Notes: generated by a model from the sequence alone, not told the origin. Positions 1 to 7,445 are shown, numbered from the stretch's first letter. The stretch is DNA of 14,997 nt from Fen-671 sp035502515 (GCA_035502515.1 DATJUH010000438.1:1-14997); one strand, 5' to 3'. Numbers and translations: made by a program.

Positions 1-74
1 GCGCCGGGGAGGCCGCTCCCGAGGGCTGGCCAAAGGCGGCGACCCGACGGGCTGAGCAAACAAGGTCGTAACCT

Positions 75-110
75 GTCAGGTGGCTCGGCCCATCGGCTGG
101 GCCACTTGAC
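75..110 (+). other. 16-bp RNA hairpin inside the IS end
   Basis: Bases 75-90 pair with 95-110 around the loop CATC, giving 16 consecutive pairs of which three are G-U. The wobble pairs form only in a plus-strand transcript, which suggests an RNA role. No T-run follows, so it is not a classical intrinsic terminator. It could stop or stabilise the transcript of the insertion sequence, or block transcription into or out of it. Confidence 0.5.
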
Positions 111-150
111 AATCGAACACGACCATAGGCCCCCGCCCGTCCCTTGGGTT

Positions 151-218
151 GTCCGCTTTCGGCCGGAACCGCGTCCGCTTTCAACCGGAACGGGTGTCCG
201 AAATCACTGGAATGCGCA
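151..218. repeat. Three imperfect 22-bp terminal repeats
   Basis: Copies start at 151, 173 and 196. The first two share GTCCGCTTTC and CCGGAAC; the third reads GTCCGAAATC and ACTGGAAT. The 22-23 bp spacing matches the multiple transposase-binding repeats at IS21-family ends. A TTG-initiated reading frame (from 144) runs through these repeats into the tauE remnant, but its first 25 codons are translated repeat DNA. Confidence 0.55.
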
Positions 219-1001
219 TTCTTTGGCGCCTGGCTCCTCAACCAGCTCGGTAACACCCGCGCCGACCAGGCTCACTTGAAGACCCTGCTTGGTTGGGCCC
301 TCGTCGTCGCCTGCGCCAGCCTCCTGGCCCGAACTGCGCTCAACGTCAGGTTGCGCCGCCGGGGCCGCCCCCAGGAAAACCCGGCCCCTTGGCGCCTCAA
401 GACCGTGCCCACTCTCCTCGTCGGCCTGCTCGGCGGCTTCATGGTGGGAATGACGTCCGTCGGCTCCGGGTCGCTCATAATCGTCCTGTTGATGCTCCTC
501 TACCCGAGGCTGTCCTCCAACGTCCAGGTCGGAACCAACCTTGTCCAGGCGGTGCCCCTGGTAGCCGTAGCCGCCCTCGGCCAAGCGCTCTTTGGCCATG
601 TTGACCTGAGCGTCGCCGGCAGCCTGATCATCGGCTCGGTCCCGGGGACCTTCCTCGGTGCGAGGGTCTCGAGCCGGGCACCCGACGCCGTCGTGCGCCC
701 CATCATCGTGGCGCTGCTCGCCTCTTCGGGCCTCGCCCTGCTGGTAACGAGCAACGCCGGGCTGGCCTGGGCGCTCGGCATTGTGGCCGTGGTCGGGCTG
801 GCGCTCTGGGGGGCGGTGGACGGGGCCCTGCACCTGTCCGAGGACTGGGAAGCGGCTGGGCACGACCGCACTACGTGGGTGGCCCTGATGGGCGTGGGGG
901 CACCAGTCGGCGTTGGCCTCGTGGCCAGCGCCGTTTATGCGTTCAGGATAAGACCGAGCGTCGTGGCCATGGCCGGGGCGAGCGGCCCGGACGACCCGTA
1001 G
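219..1001 (+). pseudogene. TauE/SafE-family membrane exporter, 5' part missing
   Basis: This is the C-terminal ~260 codons of a TauE/SafE (sulfite/organosulfonate exporter-like) permease. Recognisable features are FFGAWLLNQLG at the left edge, then the second-half family motif GGFMVGMTSVGSGSLII. After that come TNLVQAVPLVAVAALGQALFGHVDL and SLIIGSVPGTFLGARV, with about six hydrophobic segments in all. Full-length members have two homologous halves; the N-terminal half with its own glycine-rich motif is absent, and the homology begins exactly where the IS-like repeats end. A TTG at 144 would permit translation of 285 residues, but the extra N-terminus is repeat sequence and a TAG at 126-128 closes the frame. 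I infer disruption by insertion; the true substrate is unknown. Confidence 0.7.
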
Positions 1002-1039
1002 CGCCCGCGGGATGCCGTCTCTTTTACAGCCTTTTACCG

Positions 1040-1069
1040 CAGCCTCAGCGAAAAAGGCGCTGACGGCTG
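1040..1069. terminator. Hairpin between convergent genes
   Basis: 1040-1050 (CAGCCTCAGCG) pairs with 1058-1069 (CGCTGACGGCTG) around AAAAAGG, with one bulged base. It lies between the tauE remnant and the convergent 163-residue gene, whose stop codon is inside it. No U-tract follows on either strand, so the terminator call rests on position and stem strength. Confidence 0.4.
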
Positions 1070-1536
1070 TAGATGAGCTCCCACCCGGACGCCTCACGCG
1101 CCGAACCTGCGTGCGAGAGGACCAGTTCGACTGGCCCGTCTTCGGCCGGCGGCGAAGGCGGATCGGGCACCCTCATCGGCAGCGCATCTGGCTCTTTTTC
1201 ACTGGCGATACGAGGCTGACTGGCGTGGCAGACTGCGTCCGCCAGGCTGCCCAGGAAATGCCGGGTAGCCGTCTCGGCTTCGGCCATTGAACCTCGCTTA
1301 GCCAGGGCCCAGCGCTGACGGCTCTCCGTCAACTCGATGAATGGCTGCCACCCGCCGTCAACCGGGACGATGAACGCGTCCGAGATGCCGAGTTGCGCCA
1401 ACGAGCGCCAAACCTCCACGGGCGCCAGGTCCTGGCCCGCCCGTCTGGCCCGGTAAATCGAGATGTTGTCCGTGTTTAGCGCGAAGCGGTAGAGCCATCG
1501 CCCGCGATCTATATGGACTGAGCTTTCGCCGTTCAC
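1045..1536 (-). CDS. Hypothetical protein, 163 residues
   Basis: I do not recognise a family. The start is GTG at 1534-1536, preceded by a strong Shine-Dalgarno GGAGGAG (1544-1550) at about 7 bases. The protein is soluble, with no signal peptide or membrane segment. Residues 1-90 look like a mixed alpha/beta domain (aromatic-rich RGRWLYRFAL, VEVWRSLAQLGI, AFIVPVDGGWQPFIEL). A linker around residues 115-135 is rich in Pro, Asp and Glu (PDPPSPPAEDGP), and the C-terminus ends in a basic stretch. It lies 80 bases downstream of purB on the same strand and could be co-transcribed. The clean ribosome-binding site and lack of shadow-like composition support a real gene, but its function is unknown. 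Confidence 0.65.
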   Translation of the reverse strand: MNGESSVHIDRGRWLYRFALNTDNISIYRARRAGQDLAPVEVWRSLAQLGISDAFIVPVDGGWQPFIELTESRQRWALAKRGSMAEAETATRHFLGSLADAVCHASQPRIASEKEPDALPMRVPDPPSPPAEDGPVELVLSHAGSAREASGWELIYSRQRLFR

Positions 1537-1616
1537 GCGGTCACTCCTCCGGGGACAGGGCTGGCCCTTTCTGGGCTACCCCCCTCTTTTCCTGACTTTT
1601 GCAGTCCAGCTGTTCC

Positions 1617-3011
1617 CTACGGGATGTCGATCAAGTTAGCAAGCCGGGTTGCGAGCCCGGTATATGTTTCGGGCGTTAGTGCCAAAAGCTGCTCTTTCAC
1701 GTGCTCAGGGAGGTCAAGCCCGCGCACAAAGTGATGTAATTCTTCTCTGCTCACGGGTTTCCCTCGCGTCAATGATTTCAGCTGTTCGTAAGGCTCCGCA
1801 ATGCCGTAACGGCGCATTACCGTCTGCACCGCTTCGGTCAGCACTTCCCACGCGCACTGCAGGTCTGCGTCGAGAACAGCCTGGTCAGGCCGGGTGCGGG
1901 CCATGCCCCGACGGGCCGAGAGGATGGCCAGGCCTGAATAACCAAACGCACTGCCGATATTGCGCAAAGCAGAAGAGTCGGAAAGGTCCCGCTGCATCCT
2001 GGAAATAGGCAACTTTTGGGAGAGGTGACCGAGAAGCGCTGAGGCTATACCGGCGTTAGCTTCAGCGTTCTCGAAATCTATCGGGTTCACCTTGTGTGGC
2101 ATTGCCGAACTGCCGACTTCGCCCTCGATGACCTTCTGGCGCAGGTAGCCAAAACTTATGTAGGACCACATATCGCGGCAGAAATCGAGCAATACCGTGC
2201 CAAACCGCCCCATGGCGTCGAAAAGCTCGGCCATCCAGTCGTGCGCCTCAATCTGAGTGGTCAAGGGCGCCCACGTAAAGCCGAGGGCGGTCACGAAGTC
2301 ACGGGCGATGGTCATCCAGTCGAGGTCCGGGTAGGCAACGACATGGGCCGCCAGCGTCCCGGTCGCACCCCCCCACTTGCCGAGGATCTCGACCTGGCGG
2401 ACGGTTTGCAACTGACGCTCCCAGCGGACGACAAAAACGGCCAGTTCCTTCCCCATCGTCGTAGGCGTCGCCGGCTGGCCGTGCGTCCGAGCCAGCATCG
2501 GGAGCCCGGCGTGCTCCAGGGCTGGTGCCCGAACGTCGTCCACCAAAGCGTCGGCGGCCGGCAGCCAAATTTCGTCCCTGGCCCGACGCACCATCCGCGC
2601 GTAGGCCAGGTTATTGACGTCTTCCGAAGTGACGGCAAAATGGGCAAATTCCGCTCGCTCAGCCGGCCAGCCCAGCTCCTTCACCAGGCGTTGTTTCAGG
2701 AAGTACTCAACTGCCTTTACGTCGTGGTTGGTGACATCCTCTATTCCCTTTACGGACTCGGCTTCACGAGCACCGAACGTGGCTACCCAGTCTTCCAGCG
2801 CGGCGTGCTCTCGTCCCGTGAGGGGGGCTAGCTCAGAGAGAGCGGGCAGCGCGGCCAGGTATTCGAGCCACGCCACCTCGACGGCGAAACGCTCCCGGAT
2901 GAGCGCACCCTCCGAGAACGCGGCCGCATAACGCTCCATTTGCTTCGCGTACCGGCCGTCCAAGGGGGACAGGGCACGCAGGCGCCGCTCGTCCTGTTCC
3001 ATATCTTCCAT
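1617..3011 (-). CDS. purB: Adenylosuccinate lyase
   Basis: Catalyses two fumarate eliminations in purine synthesis: SAICAR to AICAR, and adenylosuccinate to AMP. At 464 residues it matches the E. coli-type enzyme along its whole length. N-terminal LSPLDGRYAKQ is at residues 14-24 and TNHDVKAVEYFLK at 94-106. The histidine loop LARTHGQPATPTTMGKE spans 173-189, with His177 the likely general acid. TTQIEAHDW spans 251-259. The fumarase/aspartase-superfamily signature GSSAMPHKVNP lies at 300-310, with the catalytic serine in the flexible loop. MRRYGIAEPYEQLKSLTRGK closes the protein. The start ATG is preceded by AAGGAG at 9 bases; a second ATG is three codons inside. The distal half (1617-2100) looks less GC-rich than its neighbours. 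This subtype differs from the shorter Bacillus/Mycobacterium-type PurB. Confidence 0.97.
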   Translation of the reverse strand: MEDMEQDERRLRALSPLDGRYAKQMERYAAAFSEGALIRERFAVEVAWLEYLAALPALSELAPLTGREHAALEDWVATFGAREAESVKGIEDVTNHDVKAVEYFLKQRLVKELGWPAERAEFAHFAVTSEDVNNLAYARMVRRARDEIWLPAADALVDDVRAPALEHAGLPMLARTHGQPATPTTMGKELAVFVVRWERQLQTVRQVEILGKWGGATGTLAAHVVAYPDLDWMTIARDFVTALGFTWAPLTTQIEAHDWMAELFDAMGRFGTVLLDFCRDMWSYISFGYLRQKVIEGEVGSSAMPHKVNPIDFENAEANAGIASALLGHLSQKLPISRMQRDLSDSSALRNIGSAFGYSGLAILSARRGMARTRPDQAVLDADLQCAWEVLTEAVQTVMRRYGIAEPYEQLKSLTRGKPVSREELHHFVRGLDLPEHVKEQLLALTPETYTGLATRLANLIDIP

Positions 3012-3123
3012 CGCTTATCGCTCCTTCAACGCAGACCCTACCCATGAGGCCCTGACACGTTTGATCCGGCCTGCGCCGGCCGGGCGAGGCGGGCCCAAGC
3101 GGCGTCACCGCTATCATCGGGCC

Positions 3124-3198
3124 GTGAGCGCGCCTTCGGTTACGACCCGCGCCCGCCCGGAGGTCGAATACCTCTGGCTGACGGACCAACCCCATTAG
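3124..3198 (+). CDS. Possible 24-codon upstream ORF
   Basis: A GTG-initiated frame encodes 24 residues ending EYLWLTDQPH and stops at TAG 3196-3198. This is 12 bases before, and in the same frame as, the start of the secreted protein. A TATCAT box (3113-3118) lies six bases before the GTG, the arrangement of a leaderless transcript. No composition points to an attenuator peptide. It may equally be untranslated leader. Confidence 0.2.
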   Translation: MSAPSVTTRARPEVEYLWLTDQPH

Positions 3199-3210
3199 CG
3201 CTGGAGCGAC

Positions 3211-4017
3211 GTGAAAGCCGGGTTGGCCATTTGGGGCGCAGTACTGGCACTGGGTGTCAGCGGTGGCGCAACTGCACCCGGAGTAGCGGCTGCGCCGGCG
3301 CCCAAGGCCAACCCGTCCGTGATCGGCCTGGCTCTCTCGGGTGTCGGCGCCAGCCTCGCACCGCCAACCGGCCCGACAGACAAGCCGTACGACCCCAATT
3401 GCCACGCCTTGATCGACCCGGGGTTCAGCGGCAAGTGCGTCGTCGCCGTAGCGCCAACCGGCACTGTGGCCGGGATAGTGGAGCAAGAGACAGCCGTGCT
3501 GCCGCCAGGCCCCCAGGCGGGTTCGGCCAGTAAAACGACCAGTAAAAGAGGTACAGGCAAGACCGGTCCCGGCGCCCAGGAACGCGACCTGGTGTGGCGC
3601 CGTGACGGCAAGAGCTGGGCGCTGGCCCTCGTGCACGTTTTCCAGAGCCCGGGCCCACCGTCGCTCGTCTGGGCTGACGACGTCGAACGAGACCACGACC
3701 CCAAATTGGTCTTTGTGACACCCTCGGACCGCTCCGGGTTCGGGACCGAGCTCGACCTGGTAGAGGGCACCGGGGCGGTCACGTTGTACCGGTTCCTGGG
3801 CCAGGGCTTCGCCGACGTGCCCCCCGCCGGTGGCCTCGTCACCTACGTGCCCGGCTGGAGCGAACCGCGGGGCCCTGAAGACGCCTACGACCAGACCCTT
3901 ATTGGCTTCTCGAACGGCTCCTGGCGGGTTTTCTCGGAGCAGTACGTCCCTGAAGTAGCCGCTCTCCGACAGCACAAGGGCGCCTTCTGGGACACCCGGG
4001 CGGTGGCCGGCACCTAG
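3211..4017 (+). CDS. Secreted hypothetical protein, 268 residues
   Basis: I do not recognise a family. The N-terminus is a Sec-type signal peptide: basic Lys2, hydrophobic core LAIWGAVLALGVSG, and a likely cleavage near residue 28 after GVAAA. There is no lipobox cysteine. The mature part has two cysteines (Cys64, Cys76) that could form a disulfide. A low-complexity SASKTTSKRGTGKTGPG linker lies around residues 104-120. A C-terminal domain is rich in Trp, Tyr and Phe (LVWRRDGKSWALALVHVFQ, LVFVTPSDRSGFGTELDLVEG, TLIGFSNGSWRVFSEQYVPEVAAL). The GTG start has a short-spaced GGAG (3203-3206). It converges with rnhA, with only 13 bases between them. Extracellular location is inferred. Confidence 0.7.
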   Translation: MKAGLAIWGAVLALGVSGGATAPGVAAAPAPKANPSVIGLALSGVGASLAPPTGPTDKPYDPNCHALIDPGFSGKCVVAVAPTGTVAGIVEQETAVLPPGPQAGSASKTTSKRGTGKTGPGAQERDLVWRRDGKSWALALVHVFQSPGPPSLVWADDVERDHDPKLVFVTPSDRSGFGTELDLVEGTGAVTLYRFLGQGFADVPPAGGLVTYVPGWSEPRGPEDAYDQTLIGFSNGSWRVFSEQYVPEVAALRQHKGAFWDTRAVAGT

Positions 4018-4030
4018 TCTCACGTAGCCG

Positions 4031-4609
4031 TTACCGCCCGGGGCGTGGGGGTCCGGCGGGCGAGTCCGATGGGCCCAGGGACGCCGGCTCGGGCGGCTCC
4101 TCCCCCTCGCCACCCTTCTGTGACGTGGCCGCCGCCACTGCCAGCCGGTCCACGAGGTCGTTGAAAGGGTCACTCCCGTGGCCCTTCACCCAGCGGAACC
4201 GCAGCCGCCCAGGCGCGGCCCGGTACAGGTCGACCAGGGGCTCCCAGAGGTCCCGGTTGGCCACCGGCTTCTTGGCCGAGTTGACCCACCCCTTGACCAG
4301 CCACTTCTCCCACCAGCCGTCGCGGAAGCAGTTGACCACATAGGTGCTGTCGCTCACGATCTCGAGCCGCCCCGGTAAGGAGCGGGCCGCCTCCAGGGCC
4401 GCCGTGATCTCCATCCGCTGGTTGGTGGTGCGGGCCGCCGCCCCGCTCTGCCACTTACCGCCCGGGACGGCCCAGGCCCAGCCGCCGGGGCCGGGGTTGC
4501 CCAGGCAGGCTCCGTCGGTGTACACGGTCGTTCCGGGGGTGGGGCCGTCTTGCACCCTTCCAGCATGCCCGAGCCGGCCGGCCCCGAAGAGCATCCCGGG
4601 CTGGTACAA
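4031..4609 (-). CDS. rnhA: Ribonuclease HI
   Basis: Cleaves the RNA strand of RNA-DNA hybrids (R-loops, replication primers). All active-site positions are visible: Asp32 in VYTDGACLGNPGPGGWAW, Glu67 in TTNQRMEITAALEA, Asp87 in IVSDSTYVVN, His144 in WVKGHGSDPFN and Asp154 in VDRLA. The basic-protrusion region (GWWEKWLVKGWVNSAKKPVANRDLW) is also present, as in E. coli RNase HI. After the catalytic domain comes a ~30-residue Gly/Glu/Pro-rich tail that is probably disordered. The start is uncertain: TTG at 4609 (listed), ATG at 4594 or GTG at 4555. The GTG would leave only eight residues before the first strand, as in typical RNases HI. The gene is divergent from aceE. Confidence 0.93.
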   Translation of the reverse strand: MYQPGMLFGAGRLGHAGRVQDGPTPGTTVYTDGACLGNPGPGGWAWAVPGGKWQSGAAARTTNQRMEITAALEAARSLPGRLEIVSDSTYVVNCFRDGWWEKWLVKGWVNSAKKPVANRDLWEPLVDLYRAAPGRLRFRWVKGHGSDPFNDLVDRLAVAAATSQKGGEGEEPPEPASLGPSDSPAGPPRPGR

Positions 4610-4631
4610 AACCGCAGTTCAGAGGGACTGC

Positions 4632-4647
4632 TGTGACAAACGTCACA
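4632..4647. promoter_or_regulatory. CRP/GlxR-type operator upstream of aceE
   Basis: TGTGACAAACGTCACA is a perfect dyad of the form TGTGA-N6-TCACA, the consensus for CRP-family regulators including actinobacterial GlxR/CRP. Its centre is ~63 bases before the aceE GTG and ~30 bases before the farthest rnhA start, so it could act on either divergent gene. CRP-family control of pyruvate dehydrogenase in response to carbon status is plausible. I infer binding; no -35/-10 pair is clear nearby. Confidence 0.65.
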
Positions 4648-4702
4648 AATTGGTTCGTCGTCCTACTACCGACAACCCAGCGTTGGCGCGACGATGTAAG
4701 GC

Positions 4703-7411
4703 GTGATCTTCGACGGCATCTCCCATCAGCTCCCCGACATCGACCCGACCGAGACGGAAGAGTGGGTCGACTCGTTCGACGCCGTCCTCGAAGTTCATGG
4801 CAAGGCCCGGGCGCGCTTTTTGCTCATGAAGCTCCTGGAACGAGCCAAGGAAAGCCAGGTCGGCTTCCCGGCCACGGTCTCCACCCCGTACGTCAATACC
4901 ATCCCGGCCAGCCGGGAACCCTGGTTCCCGGGCGACGAGGAGACCGAGCGCCGCATCAGGGCTTACATGCGCTGGAACGCAGCCATCATGGTGGTCCGGG
5001 CCAACCACATCGCCGAAGGGATCGGCGGCCACCTGGCCACGTTCGCCTCGTCGGCGTCGTTGTACGAAGTCGGCTTCAACCACTTTTTCCGGGGGAAGGC
5101 CGGCGGCCAGCCGGGCGACCAGGTTTTCTTCCAGGGCCACGCCGCCCCCGGGATCTACGCCCGGGCCTTCCTCGAAGGCCGCCTCACCGAGGGCGAGCTC
5201 GACCATTTCCGGATGGAACTGTCGGGGGCCGCCGCCGGCACAGGTGGCCTTTCCTCCTACCCCCATCCGCGGCTGATGCCCGAGTTCTGGGAGTTCCCGA
5301 CCGTCTCCATGGGCATCGGGCCGCTCAACGCCATTTACCAGGCTCACTTCAACAGGTACCTGCACAACCGGGGCCTCGCCGACACCAGCGCATCCCGGGT
5401 GTGGTGCTTCCTCGGCGACGGCGAGTGCGACGAACCTGAGACGCTGGGCGCTCTGAGCCTGGCCGGGCGCGAGCAGCTCGACAACCTGGTGTTCGTGGTC
5501 AACGCCAACCTGCAACGTCTCGACGGCCCGGTGCGCGGCAACGGCAAGATCATCCAGGAGCTCGAGGCCGTTTTCCGGGGCGCCGGCTGGAACGTCATCA
5601 AGGTCATCTGGGGTTCGCGCTGGGACGAGCTGCTGGCCGCCGACGTGGACGGGGTGCTGCTCAACAAGATGAACACCACGGTCGACGGCGAGTTCCAGAA
5701 GTTCGCCACTGAGGACGGCGCCTATATCCGGGAACATTTCTTCGGCCCTGACCCGCGGCTGACAAAGCTGGTCGAGCAACTGAGCGACGAGGATCTCCGC
5801 ACCCTGCCGCGTGGGGGCCACGATTACCGGAAGCTCTACGCCGCCTACAAGGCGGCCACCGAGACCACGGGCCAGCCCACGGTCATCCTGGCCAAGACCA
5901 TCAAGGGGTGGGCGCTCGGCCCCTCCATCGAGGCCCGCAATTCCACCCACCAGATAAAGAAAATGAACACCGCCGAGCTGAAGGCGCTCCGGGACCGCCT
6001 GAAGCTCCAGGCCGAGATCCCCGACGAAGCGCTCGAGGCCGGTGAACCGCCGTTTTACCGGCCCGCCGAGGACAGTTACGAGTACCAGTACATGCTCGAA
6101 CGCCGCAAGCAGCTGAACGGTTCTCTCCCCGAGCGGGTGGTCGACTACGAACCTCTCCCCTCCCCCGACGGCAAGGTCTTCGCCGAGTTCGACAACGGGT
6201 CGGGCAACCGCGAGGTATCCACCACCATGGCGTTCGCCGTGATGCTGAGAGGCCTGTTGCGCGACAAAGCCATCGGCCGGCGGGTGGTGCCGATTATCCC
6301 CGACGAAGCGCGCACCTTCGGCATGGACGCGCTGTTCAAGGATTTCAAGATTTATGCCCCCCTCGGCCAATTGTACGAGCCGGTCGACTCGAAGCTCATG
6401 CTCTCGTACTCGGAGGCGAAGGACGGCCAGCTAATAGAAGAGGGGATTACCGAAGCGGGCGGCCTGGCCGATTTCACCGCTGCGGGGACGGCCTACGCCA
6501 CCTTCGGCCAACCCATGGTGCCGTTCTTCATCTTCTATTCCATGTTTGGTTTCCAGCGTGTGGGCGACCTGATCTGGGCCGCGGCCGACATGCGCGCCCG
6601 TGGCTTCCTGATGGGCGCCACCGCCGGGCGCACCACTTTGCTCGGCGAGGGCCTCCAGCATGACGACGGCCAGTCCCACCTTTTGTTCTCGGTAGTACCG
6701 AATGTCCAGGCATACGACCCTGCTTTTGCGTACGAAACGGCGGCGATCGTGCGCGACGGCATCCGGCGCATGTACGGCGAGGGCGGGGGCGAGGACATTT
6801 TCTATTACATAACCCTCTACAACGAGAATTACCAGATGCCGCCCAAACCGGGTGACGTGGAGGAGGGCATAATTCGCGGGCTTTACCGCTTCGCGGAAGC
6901 GCCCGAGGGGCCCAGCCGGCACGCGACCATCGTTTTTTCCGGTTCGGCCAGCCAGGCCGCCCTGGAAGCCCGCCAGCTCCTGGCCGAGTACCACGACGTG
7001 GCCGCTGAGCTCTGGAGCGCCACCAGTTACAAGGCTCTCCGCGAAGAGGCGTTGGCCACCGAGCGGCACAACCGCCTCCACCCGTCCGATCCGCCGCGCA
7101 CCCCCTTCGTGACCGAAGCCCTGGCCAATGCCGAAGGGCCCATCGTGGCCGTGACCGACTTCATGAAGGCCGTGCCCGACCAGGTGGCCAGGTGGGCGCC
7201 GGCGCCGTTCATATCGCTGGGCACCGATGGCTTCGGCCGCAGCGACACCCGCCAGGCGCTCCGCCGGTACTTCGAGACCGACGCCGCCCATGTGGTAGTG
7301 GCCGCCCTCGACGGGCTCCGCCAGACGGGGGAAGGCAAGGCCGAGGAGGTCGAAGACGCCATCCGCCGGTACGGCATCGACCCCGACCGGGCCGACCCGG
7401 CCCGGGCCTGA
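4703..7411 (+). CDS. aceE: Pyruvate dehydrogenase E1 component, homodimeric type
   Basis: Thiamin-diphosphate-dependent decarboxylase that feeds acetyl groups to the lipoyl domains of E2 in the pyruvate dehydrogenase complex. At 902 residues it is normal length for the AceE family. The ThDP/Mg motif GDGECDEPETLG... through NAN spans 238-269 (Asp239, Asn267 and Asn269 as ligand positions). Active-site histidines are recognisable at His110 (GIGGHLATF), His146 (FFQGHAAPG) and His416 in the mobile loop KTIKGWALGPSIEARNSTHQIKKMN. The C-terminal half has VPIIPDEARTFGMDALF and GEGLQHDDGQSHLL. The usual Cys of the NCNLQRLDG motif is Ala268, and GDGEM reads GDGEC. The GTG start has only a poor TAAGG one base away, and an ATGTAA start-stop sits just upstream. 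E2 and E3 genes are not in the window. Confidence 0.96.
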   Translation: MIFDGISHQLPDIDPTETEEWVDSFDAVLEVHGKARARFLLMKLLERAKESQVGFPATVSTPYVNTIPASREPWFPGDEETERRIRAYMRWNAAIMVVRANHIAEGIGGHLATFASSASLYEVGFNHFFRGKAGGQPGDQVFFQGHAAPGIYARAFLEGRLTEGELDHFRMELSGAAAGTGGLSSYPHPRLMPEFWEFPTVSMGIGPLNAIYQAHFNRYLHNRGLADTSASRVWCFLGDGECDEPETLGALSLAGREQLDNLVFVVNANLQRLDGPVRGNGKIIQELEAVFRGAGWNVIKVIWGSRWDELLAADVDGVLLNKMNTTVDGEFQKFATEDGAYIREHFFGPDPRLTKLVEQLSDEDLRTLPRGGHDYRKLYAAYKAATETTGQPTVILAKTIKGWALGPSIEARNSTHQIKKMNTAELKALRDRLKLQAEIPDEALEAGEPPFYRPAEDSYEYQYMLERRKQLNGSLPERVVDYEPLPSPDGKVFAEFDNGSGNREVSTTMAFAVMLRGLLRDKAIGRRVVPIIPDEARTFGMDALFKDFKIYAPLGQLYEPVDSKLMLSYSEAKDGQLIEEGITEAGGLADFTAAGTAYATFGQPMVPFFIFYSMFGFQRVGDLIWAAADMRARGFLMGATAGRTTLLGEGLQHDDGQSHLLFSVVPNVQAYDPAFAYETAAIVRDGIRRMYGEGGGEDIFYYITLYNENYQMPPKPGDVEEGIIRGLYRFAEAPEGPSRHATIVFSGSASQAALEARQLLAEYHDVAAELWSATSYKALREEALATERHNRLHPSDPPRTPFVTEALANAEGPIVAVTDFMKAVPDQVARWAPAPFISLGTDGFGRSDTRQALRRYFETDAAHVVVAALDGLRQTGEGKAEEVEDAIRRYGIDPDRADPARA

Positions 7412-7432
7412 GCGGCGCCGGCCCGCGCCGTT

Positions 7433-7438
7433 GTACGC
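7433..7438 (+). promoter_or_regulatory. Putative -10 box of the HhH-GPD gene
   Basis: TACGCT (TANNNT) lies seven bases before GTG 7446, placing a transcription start at or next to the GTG. No -35 box is apparent. It supports a leaderless start for a gene that otherwise lacks a Shine-Dalgarno sequence. Confidence 0.3.
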
Positions 7439-7445
7439 TCGTCCT

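Larger units (their letters stand above)
1..218. mobile_element. Terminal part of an IS21-like insertion sequence
   Basis: The last ~70 bases carry three spaced copies of a ~22-bp motif (starts 151, 173, 196; core GTCCGNNNTC..CCGGAA, third copy degenerate). They end in TGCGCA at 218, directly before sequence that reads as a TauE/SafE membrane protein. Multiple ~20-bp repeats at each end and a terminal CA (TG on the other strand) are typical of the IS21 family. Positions 1-55 may include the end of a transposition gene (one frame stops at 53-55), but I cannot identify it. The other end, the transposase and the target duplication are outside the window. The family assignment is inferred from terminal structure alone. 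Confidence 0.5.

Noticed and set aside
60..75. Fragment resembling 16S rRNA (GTCGTAAC)
   Set aside because: Only eight bases match and the flanks do not; chance is adequate.
4643..6370. Long minus-strand open frame (575 codons) across aceE
   Set aside because: It is antisense to a clearly conserved gene; its composition reflects third-position GC bias of aceE and it has no family signature.
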